A program made the translations under genes and the position numbers. A DNA stretch of 5,208 nucleotides from Deltaproteobacteria bacterium (GTDB lineage Bacteria; JAUYMQ01), in assembly GCA_030698575.1 (NCBI GenBank), contig JAUYMQ010000350.1, positions 1 to 5,208 of the forward strand, given 5' to 3'. Positions 1 through 5,208 of the stretch are shown piece by piece; the first letter of the stretch is position 1, and the number at the start of each line of letters is the position of its first letter. The notes beneath the pieces are model-generated. The model had not been told where the DNA came from, ran no database searches, and was given only the letters and a program-made list of their open reading frames with translations.

Positions 1-1
1 G

Positions 2-3000
2 GGGACCGCGTCGTCGACGCTGGTGCGGAACGCCCCGGGGCACATCACGAACCGGACCGATTTTCGGGGGGTGCAGACGACCTGGGCCAATCACGACGTG
101 GACGGAAGCCCGGGCACGGTGACCGAGGCGGTGGGCGAGCCCGAGCAGCGGACGACGACGTTCACGTACCACCCGGAGCTCCACACGGCGCTCTCGATCG
201 TGCGCCCCAGCGCTCTGCCCGGCGGCACGCAGAAGGTCGCGATCTTCGACTACCAGAAGCCCGCATCGGGCCCGCCGCCTGACCCGCCGCTGAACCCGCC
301 CGCGGACTTGGACCCAGCGACGTTCAACATTCCTGGGACGAACAACACAAACTTCGACCGCGTGGTGCACCGGGTGATCGAGAGTGGCTGGACACGGGAT
401 GCGGCGGGCACCCCGCTACGCGTGGCTTACGTCTCGCATTTTAGCTACGACGGCTTTGGGCGTGTGACCAGCATCGATGGGCCACGGGACAATACCGGGC
501 CGGCGGGACCCGATGTGACGACGTTTGCCTACTACGCCGACAACGCGGCGCAGGGCAACAAGCGCGGGCAGTTGCAGACGGTCACGAACGCGGCTTCGCA
601 GGTAACGGCCTTCAACGACTACGACGCCATGGGAAACGCGCTGTCGGTGACGGACCCCAACGGCCTCACGACGACCTTCACGTATGACGCGGGCAATCGG
701 GTAAGGACCATCACGCAGGTGGGGGCCGGCGTCGATGGCGGTGGGCAGCCCATCGACCTCGTGACAACGTACGTCTACGAGGCGAACGGGAACCTCGACT
801 ACATCGCGCTCCCGCGGGGCAACTTCATCAACTACCAGTTTGACGGGGCCGATCGGCTCAGCTCCATCACGCGGACGGCGACCGAGCCCACGAGCCCCTC
901 CGACACGCCGGCCGGGGAGACAATCCGGTACAGCTACGACAGCGAGGGAAACCGGACGCGCGAGGAGGTGGCGCCGGGGGTCTCCGCGCAAGAAGTCCGC
1001 TTCACCGACTTCGAGTACGACGCCCTGAACCGGCTCGAAAAGGTCTACAACCCGGTCTTCACGAGCGACCCCGTGACCGACGCCGTCTTCCGGCGATCTA
1101 CGTATGACGCCAACGGCAACCGCAAGGCCTTGGACCTGGAACAAGTCCAGGGGATGACCTCCACGACGCTCCGCCACACGGCCTTCGCCTTTGATCCCCT
1201 GAACCGGCTGAAAGACGTAACCCAGGACGACGGCTCGCCTTCGGGGGTCCTGACCGCCTACGCCTACGACGTGCAGGACAACCTTCGAACCCTCACCGAC
1301 GGCAACAACCACGACACGGACTACGGGACGGATGATTTCGGCCGCCAGGTCGAAGCGGTCTCGCCCGACACGGGGACGGCCCGGTTCGAGTACGACGAGG
1401 CCGGAAATCTGGTGGAGAAGGACCAGAACGGCCTCGTCACCGAGTACACCTACGACGCCCTGAACCGCCTGGCCCTCGTGCACTTTCCTTCTGATTCCTC
1501 GGAGGACCTTGCCTACACCTACGACACCCACGCCGACGCGCCGCCGAAGGAGAACGGCGTCGGGCGCCTCGTGCGGATCGAGGATGCCTCGGGGAAGACC
1601 TACTTCTCGTACGACAAGCGGGGAAACGTGGCCCTGGAGGAACGGCAGCAGGGCGGCGTGACGCTCACAACGAGCTACGCCTGGGACCCGAACGGGAACC
1701 TGCAGAGCCTGACCTACCCCTCGGGGCGGAAGCTCACCTACAGCTACGCCCTCGCGAACGACCAGCCCCAGACCGTGGCCATGAACCACCAGGGGCAGAA
1801 CCGGACCCTGGCCTTCGGGATTGCCTTCGAGGCCTTCGGCCCCTTGGCCTCGCTCCAGTACGGAAACGGCCTGGTGGAGACCCGGACCTACGATGTGGCA
1901 GGCCAGCTCGATGGCCTGAGTGTGGCCCCCAATACAGGCCCCGCCGTGCTCTCGCTGGACTACACCTTCGACGAGACGGGCAACATCTCCGGCATCGTCG
2001 ACACGCAGGGTTCCGAGAAGAACAAGAGCTACATCTACGATCGTCTGGACCGCCTCGACACGGCGACCGTCGGAGATCTCGGGGATTTCGACTACGACTA
2101 CGACCCCGTGGGGAACCGAACCCGGGAGGACCATGACGGGGCGGTCACGACCTATACGATCGAGGCCACGAACAACCAGATCGACACCCTCTCCGGGGCC
2201 ACCACGGCGACCTTCGGCTATGACACCCATGGCAACACGACCACGGACGGGACGCTGACTTTCGCGTACCACCCGACGCATCAGTTGAAGCAGGTCCAGG
2301 AGCCGGGCATGGCGGTGCTGGGAACCTACCAGTACGACGGCCAGTCGCGGCGGACGGCCAAGACCGTGCAGGGGCTGACGCGGCTCTTCGCCTACGACAC
2401 GGGCGCGCAGATGCTGGGCGAGTATGACGCTGCGGGGAACGTGCTGAAGGAGTACGCCTACCTGGGGACGCAGCGGCTGGTGATGGTGGACCACGACCGG
2501 GACGATGAGGGCATCCGGGACGAGGTGGACAACTGCTCGGTCGTCCAGAACCCGGACCAGGCGGACGGGGACTCGGATCTTCTGGGGGATCTGTGCGATG
2601 CGGCCCCCGGAAATCCCGACCGGGACGGGGACGGGCTTCTGGATGGGGAAGAAGATGCCGATAAGGATGGCCAGGTGAGCGCGGGAGAGACCGACCCCGA
2701 CAACCCGGACACGGATGGGGACACGTTCAGTGATGGCGTTGAGGTGGCGGCGGGGACGGACCCGCTGGACCCGAATTCCTACCCGGGCGCGCCGTCCGCG
2801 ATTCCAGCCCTCTCCGTCATGGGCGTGGTGATCTTCCTGGTTCTCTTTGCCGCGGGGCGGTTCTGGGCCCTCCGGCGGCGGTGGTCGAAGGTGGGGCGGG
2901 GCATGGATCTCATGGTGCTGGCGCTGGGCCTCACCCTCATGGCCCCGGAGGGGGTGACCCCGCAGGGCGGAGGTACGCCGGAGCGGGTGTACTACATTCA

Positions 3001-3907
3001 CACGGACCACCTCGGAACGGCGCTGAAGCTGACCGATGCCAATCAGCAGGTGGCTTGGGATGCCCGAGCCGAGGCCTTCGGAAAGACGACGGTCACGGCC
3101 ACGAACACGGTGTTCAACCTCCGCTTCCCGGGCCAGTACTATGATGCGGAGACGGGGCTGACCCACAATGGCTTCCGGACGTATTCGTCCCAGCTTGGCG
3201 CTTACCTGCAGGCCGACCCGATTGGCGACGCTCTTACAGCAGCGACCGGGGTGACGGGTCTTCACTACGGGTACGCCGATGCCTCACCCACCGGGGTGAT
3301 CGACCCCCTGGGGCTCGATGGGATTGCGCAGGGGGCATATGACTATTGGGAGGCCGTCGGGGTTGCGGGGGCAAGCCAGGGCGGGGTGCGCGGCACGGCG
3401 CAGATGGCCGCCGCCGCGTTCGCGCAGGCATCGATCGATTTCTTCCTGGCGCGGTGGATTGAATCGGAGGCTGGGCTTGCCGGCTATGCCTACGGGCAAC
3501 AGTGCTACGGGGAAGCGCTGAAGCACGGCGGCTACGCGGCGGGAGGCATTGCCCTTTCTTCGGGTGCCATCGGGTATGTCGTCCCCAAGATTCCCGGACT
3601 GTTTTCGAGAGCCGCAAGGGTGGGATCCCGCGTCGATCCTACACGGCTTAGCCATATTTTCCGCGATGCTCCAGGGCATGTGAACCCGTCGACGGTTGCG
3701 TCTCGCGAGCGGTTCCTTCGGCTATTCGAAGACGTAGCGTCGAATCCTCTAAACCGGCGTCCAGACTTCCCGCTACCGAAGGAGGCCGTGGAGGCGGGTG
3801 TTGAATCGTTCACGAAAACGTACCGAAGCGGGAAACAAATATGGGTGCTAACCCGGGATGGAAAGATCATCAACGCTGGCGTCAACCCAGGGGGTGCGAT
3901 CCGATGA
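2..3907 (+). CDS. RHS/YD-repeat polymorphic toxin protein, 5'-truncated by window edge
   Basis: RHS proteins form a hollow beta-cage of YD repeats that encloses a C-terminal toxin and are used in interbacterial antagonism through type VI or other secretion routes. The frame is open from base 2, so the true start lies upstream; the GTG at base 23 is only the first possible initiator and residues here are numbered from it (1294 residues to the TGA at 3905-3907). Order of parts: linker-like N-terminal part (1-139), about twenty YD repeats such as YDALNRL, YDANGN and YDPVGNR (~140-815), an inserted thrombospondin type-3 plus hydrophobic block (~823-988), the conserved RHS C-terminal module from HTDHLGT (993-999) through YDAETGL and DPIGD to DPLGL (1094-1098), then a variable tip of 196 residues. 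The DPxGL motif is the known end of the RHS core, where autoproteolysis releases the toxin in studied members. Family assignment is secure. The secretion route is unknown because the N-terminus is missing. Confidence 0.95.
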   Translation, partial: GTASSTLVRNAPGHITNRTDFRGVQTTWANHDVDGSPGTVTEAVGEPEQRTTTFTYHPELHTALSIVRPSALPGGTQKVAIFDYQKPASGPPPDPPLNPPADLDPATFNIPGTNNTNFDRVVHRVIESGWTRDAAGTPLRVAYVSHFSYDGFGRVTSIDGPRDNTGPAGPDVTTFAYYADNAAQGNKRGQLQTVTNAASQVTAFNDYDAMGNALSVTDPNGLTTTFTYDAGNRVRTITQVGAGVDGGGQPIDLVTTYVYEANGNLDYIALPRGNFINYQFDGADRLSSITRTATEPTSPSDTPAGETIRYSYDSEGNRTREEVAPGVSAQEVRFTDFEYDALNRLEKVYNPVFTSDPVTDAVFRRSTYDANGNRKALDLEQVQGMTSTTLRHTAFAFDPLNRLKDVTQDDGSPSGVLTAYAYDVQDNLRTLTDGNNHDTDYGTDDFGRQVEAVSPDTGTARFEYDEAGNLVEKDQNGLVTEYTYDALNRLALVHFPSDSSEDLAYTYDTHADAPPKENGVGRLVRIEDASGKTYFSYDKRGNVALEERQQGGVTLTTSYAWDPNGNLQSLTYPSGRKLTYSYALANDQPQTVAMNHQGQNRTLAFGIAFEAFGPLASLQYGNGLVETRTYDVAGQLDGLSVAPNTGPAVLSLDYTFDETGNISGIVDTQGSEKNKSYIYDRLDRLDTATVGDLGDFDYDYDPVGNRTREDHDGAVTTYTIEATNNQIDTLSGATTATFGYDTHGNTTTDGTLTFAYHPTHQLKQVQEPGMAVLGTYQYDGQSRRTAKTVQGLTRLFAYDTGAQMLGEYDAAGNVLKEYAYLGTQRLVMVDHDRDDEGIRDEVDNCSVVQNPDQADGDSDLLGDLCDAAPGNPDRDGDGLLDGEEDADKDGQVSAGETDPDNPDTDGDTFSDGVEVAAGTDPLDPNSYPGAPSAIPALSVMGVVIFLVLFAAGRFWALRRRWSKVGRGMDLMVLALGLTLMAPEGVTPQGGGTPERVYYIHTDHLGTALKLTDANQQVAWDARAEAFGKTTVTATNTVFNLRFPGQYYDAETGLTHNGFRTYSSQLGAYLQADPIGDALTAATGVTGLHYGYADASPTGVIDPLGLDGIAQGAYDYWEAVGVAGASQGGVRGTAQMAAAAFAQASIDFFLARWIESEAGLAGYAYGQQCYGEALKHGGYAAGGIALSSGAIGYVVPKIPGLFSRAARVGSRVDPTRLSHIFRDAPGHVNPSTVASRERFLRLFEDVASNPLNRRPDFPLPKEAVEAGVESFTKTYRSGKQIWVLTRDGKIINAGVNPGGAIR
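440..2479 (+). repeat. Tandem YD (RHS) repeats within the RHS gene
   Basis: This part of the RHS gene encodes roughly twenty degenerate units of the form [YF]xYDxxGNLxxxxD. Examples are FSYDGFGR (starts at residue 140), FTYDAGNRV, YSYDSEGNR, FEYDALNRL, STYDANGNR, FAFDPLNRL, YTYDALNRL, FSYDKRGNV, YAWDPNGNL, YTFDETGNI, YIYDRLDRL, YDYDPVGNR and YQYDGQSRR. The repeats have diverged at DNA level. The closest nucleotide match I see is the YDALNRL unit at 1017-1036 against 1451-1470, which differs at one of 20 bases. In the family these strands spiral into the cage that shields the toxin. Spacing varies and some units are decayed (YGTDDFGRQ, YTIEATNNQ). Confidence 0.92.
2489..2782 (+). other. Thrombospondin type-3 (Ca-binding) repeat insert in the RHS core
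   Basis: Residues 823-920 of the RHS protein are Asp/Gly-rich and match thrombospondin type-3 repeats. There is a DxDxDxGIxD start (823-833), DNC (836-838), NPDQADGDSD (843-852) and GDLCD (855-859), then DRDGDGLLDGEED (866-878), DADKDGQ (878-884) and DTDGDTFSDG (896-905), ending in the common exit TDPLDPNSYP. The two cysteines C838 and C858 are spaced as in the family's usual disulfide. Such repeats bind several calcium ions and rigidify extracellular linkers. In ordinary RHS proteins the strand ending YLGTQRLVMV runs almost directly into the YYIHTDHLGT strand, so this block interrupts the core. Calcium binding and an extracytoplasmic location are inferred from the family. Confidence 0.85.
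2801..2944 (+). other. IPTL-like hydrophobic segment, Arg cluster and second hydrophobic segment
   Basis: Residues 927-953 begin with IPALS, continue through about 19 largely hydrophobic residues and end in ALRRR, the layout of IPTL-CTERM-type sorting tails (IPTLSEWG-like motif, membrane helix, basic cluster). Those tails normally sit at the extreme C-terminus after Asp-rich or thrombospondin type-3 regions, but here more than 340 residues follow. After a basic loop (RRRWSK, 951-956) comes a second, shorter hydrophobic run (961-974, MDLMVLALGLTLMA). By the positive-inside rule the two could form a hairpin with the arginine loop in the cytoplasm and both flanks outside. The resemblance is read by eye; the topology and any processing are inference. 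Confidence 0.6.
3302..3904 (+). other. Variable C-terminal toxin tip of the RHS protein (putative nuclease)
   Basis: This is the part of the RHS protein after DPLGL, where polymorphic toxin domains sit. Residues ~1100-1200 are Ala/Gly-rich with hydrophobic stretches (for example 1169-1187) and resemble a pre-toxin or translocation segment. The compact end (1211-1294) contains HIFRDAPGHVN (1211-1221), an acidic/aromatic helix with RFLRLFEDVA, the FTKTY strand (1263-1267), QIWVLTRDGKI (1272-1282) and NAGVNPGG (1284-1291). Paired histidines followed by Thr/Ser, Trp and Asn-bearing strands recall small RNases of the Barnase-EndoU-ColicinE5/D-RelE type, and I recall similar tails on other RHS and contact-dependent toxins. 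H1211, H1219, T1264 or T1266, W1274, R1278 and N1288 are the candidate active residues. Toxin role is likely from position; the nuclease class is tentative. Confidence 0.65.
3889..3894 (+). promoter_or_regulatory. Ribosome binding site for the putative immunity gene
   Basis: AGGGGG lies 9 bases before the ATG at 3904 and inside the last codons of the RHS gene. Together with the ATGA stop/start overlap it favours 3904 over the in-frame ATG at 3841, which lies deep inside the toxin coding region and would add 21 residues. It implies coupled translation of toxin and partner. Confidence 0.7.
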
Positions 3908-4422
3908 GCGCATTGGCGAACGCCCTGGCACTCGATACAGCGCAAGACCTCCCTGCTGCAGCTCGGGAATACGAGCGGGCGGTCAGGGACGTAGGGGCGA
4001 CATTGGAAACGTATTTGAATCTGGCGGTTCTCTATTTCGTACTCGTGGATCCTGGGGAGGCCAGCACGCGAGGATTGTCCGCTGACTTCGTGAATGCGGC
4101 ATGGCGACGAGCAACTGAGCTGCTCGAAGAAGCTTCTGACCGTTTTGGTTCGAACTCCGAGATCGAGTTCTGGAAGAGATACTTCCGCTTCGTTGTTGTC
4201 GGGGATGCGTTTCTTCCAGAGGAGTGCGAAGAGCTTGCAAAAAGTGGAGGCTCGCTCGTCCCTTACTTCTTCCTTTCTTCCGCTTGTGATGATAACCGAT
4301 ATTGTGAGCAGACGGAGGTACTTCGCGAACAAGTCCGTGCCCGCGAGACGGCTAGACAGCGATACGTTTATGATATGCTGCAAAAGGCGCGAGGTCGATC
4401 TCGCCAGAGGTCGAAGTCATGA
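3904..4422 (+). CDS. Putative immunity protein for the RHS toxin (172 aa, helical, TPR-like)
   Basis: A 172-residue protein whose ATG overlaps the RHS stop codon (ATGA), with a good Shine-Dalgarno sequence 9 bases upstream. In polymorphic toxin loci the gene directly after the toxin tip nearly always encodes the immunity protein that binds and blocks that tip in the producer. The sequence has no signal peptide and looks entirely alpha-helical. The N-terminal part (AAAREYERAV, residues 18-27, then a TYLNLAVLYF helix, 36-45) has the spacing of a tetratricopeptide-like helix pair. A second pair surrounds AAWRRATELLEEASDRF (65-81) and EFWKRYFRF (88-96). The last 30 residues are strongly basic. 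It is acidic before that tail (for example EECEEL, 106-111), which would suit binding a basic nuclease. I do not recognise a named family. G+C is about 51% in 4141-4380, well below the RHS core. Function is inferred from position. Confidence 0.75.
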   Translation: MSALANALALDTAQDLPAAAREYERAVRDVGATLETYLNLAVLYFVLVDPGEASTRGLSADFVNAAWRRATELLEEASDRFGSNSEIEFWKRYFRFVVVGDAFLPEECEELAKSGGSLVPYFFLSSACDDNRYCEQTEVLREQVRARETARQRYVYDMLQKARGRSRQRSKS

Positions 4423-4704
4423 TCCTGGTCTGACATAGACCCTTTCCTCATCCTTCTCCGCCGAGCCGAAGGCCCGCTGCATCCGCGCACGCCAATCGGG
4501 CCTTGGGCCGACGTGGTCCTCCGCTGCTTCCGTGTCCAGCTCAAAAACTCTATCTGCCCACTTTTGGAACAGGATCTTGAGACCCGGACATGCGGAGTGG
4601 CTCGGTTCAGTGCCTGGCCTTCGGTATGGGAATCGCGTGCATAGGGTGATCGGGTGGGCGGACGTATCCGACCAAGCGATACGAGGCAATCGGCTGGTAG
4701 GACC
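4417..4704 (-). pseudogene. Possible 3' remnant of a disrupted gene, in phase with the transposase
   Basis: On the minus strand the frame is open from just after the transposase stop (4705-4707) to a TGA at 4417-4419; the first possible start is a TTG at 4687-4689. No convincing ribosome site is seen. The first ~35 codons (to about 4590) look non-coding in composition, rich in Pro/Ser/His. The last ~55 (about 4417-4585) read like a real protein end, with KWADRVFELDTEAAEDH, then DWRARMQRAFGSAEKDEERV. I recognise no family. One reading is that the transposable element's end lies between ~4590 and 4704 and that the element cut off the front of a gene. The alternative is chance openness in GC-rich DNA. 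Its stop overlaps that of the immunity gene in the palindrome TCATGA (4417-4422), the two facing each other. Nothing else is seen in the 282-base gap 4423-4704. Confidence 0.3.
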
Positions 4705-5208
4705 TCAGGCCGCGCGCCCGTACCGGTGATGAAGGCCGCCCACCTGGGGGATGGCGATGACGCGTCCCCGGGACGGCGGCTCTATGTTCCTGGGAACGGG
4801 GGCGTTCCTCTGGAGCGAGATGTGAGGGCGCGCCCGATCGTAATAATGGAGGTAGCTCTTGAGAACCCTGCGAAGGTGATTCTCGCCGAACACGATGACG
4901 TGGTCCAGACACTCCCGCCGGATGGAACCGATCACCCTTTCCACGAATGGATTTTGCCAGGGCGACTTCCGGCTCGTGATGATCTCCCGAATGCCCATGT
5001 TCTGGAGCCGTCGGCGGAACCAATCCCCGTAGATACCGTCCCGATCCCGAACGAGGAACCTGGGGATCGGCTCATCGTCTGGGAACGCCTCGACCATCTG
5101 CTGGGCTGTCCACTCGGCCGTGGGATGCTCGGTCACGTTGAAGTGCACGATGCGTCGGCGGTCGTGGGAAAGGACGAGGAAGCAATACAGGACGCGAAAC
5201 GTGGCCGT
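4705..5208 (-). CDS. DDE transposase, integrase core domain (C-terminal part, cut by window edge)
   Basis: The last 167 residues of a transposase whose reading frame enters from the right edge; a GTG at 5146-5148 is internal, because the frame continues open upstream of it (visible beginning TATFRVLYCFLVLSHDRRR). The fold is the retroviral-integrase-like rve domain. Counting from the edge, VRDRDGIYG supplies the second catalytic Asp (about residue 55) and SPWQNPFVERVIGSIRREC the catalytic Glu (about residue 90), giving D-x34-E spacing. The first Asp should lie just off the window. The tail YLHYYDRARPHISLQRNAP followed by a GGLHHRYGRAA end is typical of IS481/IS3-like integrase-core proteins abundant in Acidobacteria, Deltaproteobacteria and metagenomes. 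The C-terminus appears complete and no frameshift is seen in the visible part. It would cut and join element ends. The exact insertion-sequence family is not assigned. Confidence 0.9.
   Translation of the reverse strand, partial: TATFRVLYCFLVLSHDRRRIVHFNVTEHPTAEWTAQQMVEAFPDDEPIPRFLVRDRDGIYGDWFRRRLQNMGIREIITSRKSPWQNPFVERVIGSIRRECLDHVIVFGENHLRRVLKSYLHYYDRARPHISLQRNAPVPRNIEPPSRGRVIAIPQVGGLHHRYGRAA
4705..5208 (-). mobile_element. Partial insertion sequence carrying the integrase-core transposase
   Basis: The transposase implies an insertion sequence whose 3' end lies between the stop codon and the immunity gene (somewhere in 4423-4704) and whose 5' end is beyond the window. Only the gene-bearing part is given here. 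I could not identify a terminal inverted repeat or target duplication, because the partner end is not visible. Confidence 0.6.

Noticed and set aside
2488-3010. GGACCAC at 2488-2494 and 3004-3010 flanking the RHS insert as a duplication scar
   Set aside because: A 7-base match is easily chance in GC-rich DNA, and both copies encode short DH motifs in phase, so no insertion mechanism can be claimed.
416-3265. A 949-residue open frame on the minus strand, antisense to the RHS gene
   Set aside because: Its translation is Arg/Val/Gly/His-rich with no recognisable domain, while the plus strand encodes an unmistakable RHS protein. Long antisense frames are expected opposite GC-rich repeat coding sequence.
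3532-4383. A 283-residue minus-strand open frame across the toxin tip and immunity gene
   Set aside because: It runs opposite two well-supported plus-strand genes with a coupled start, has Ser/Arg-rich composition and shows no motifs.
4094-4438. A 114-residue plus-strand open frame in another phase
   Set aside because: It lies almost entirely inside the putative immunity gene, which has the better start, ribosome site and composition.
4427-4441. Inverted repeat GGTCT-GACAT-AGACC just after the immunity stop as a terminator
   Set aside because: The stem is only 5 bp and is followed by CTTTCCTC rather than a T run, so it is too weak to call.
4607-5023. A 138-residue minus-strand open frame
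   Set aside because: It is an out-of-phase shadow of the integrase-core transposase.

Overview
The window looks like accessory DNA from a GC-rich, Gram-negative-type bacterium. Hand counts give about 68% G+C in sampled lines of the large gene. The protein style (a long RHS/YD-repeat protein carrying thrombospondin type-3 calcium repeats and an IPTL-like hydrophobic segment, next to an integrase-type transposase) fits Myxococcota/Deltaproteobacteria, Acidobacteriota or similar soil and sediment lineages. No marker gene fixes the taxonomy.

From the left edge to 3907 (+) runs one RHS polymorphic-toxin gene, already open at the first base, so its N-terminus is outside the window. Residue numbers for it count from the GTG at base 23. 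It contains about twenty YD repeats (residues ~140-815). An inserted block follows (~823-988): thrombospondin type-3 Ca-binding repeats, an IPTL-like hydrophobic segment with an arginine cluster, and a second hydrophobic segment. Next come the conserved RHS C-terminal module (HTDHLGT at 993-999 to DPLGL at 1094-1098) and a variable C-terminal tip (1099-1294) that is very likely the toxin. The tip has the look of a small nuclease, but its fold is an inference.

At 3904 the RHS stop overlaps the ATG of a 172-residue helical protein in an ATGA arrangement, preceded by a good Shine-Dalgarno sequence. This is the expected position of the cognate immunity gene. G+C falls from about 68% in the RHS core to about 58% over the toxin tip and about 51% in the sampled part of the immunity gene, as expected for an exchangeable toxin/immunity cassette.

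The stretch 4423-4704 has no confident gene. On the minus strand it holds an open frame in the same phase as the transposase, whose last ~55 codons look coding and may be the 3' end of a disrupted gene. From 4705 to the right edge is the C-terminal part of a DDE integrase-core transposase on the minus strand, cut by the window edge. Together the parts read as a contact-dependent or secreted RHS effector, its protective partner, and a mobile element just downstream of the variable end, where toxin cassettes are commonly exchanged.
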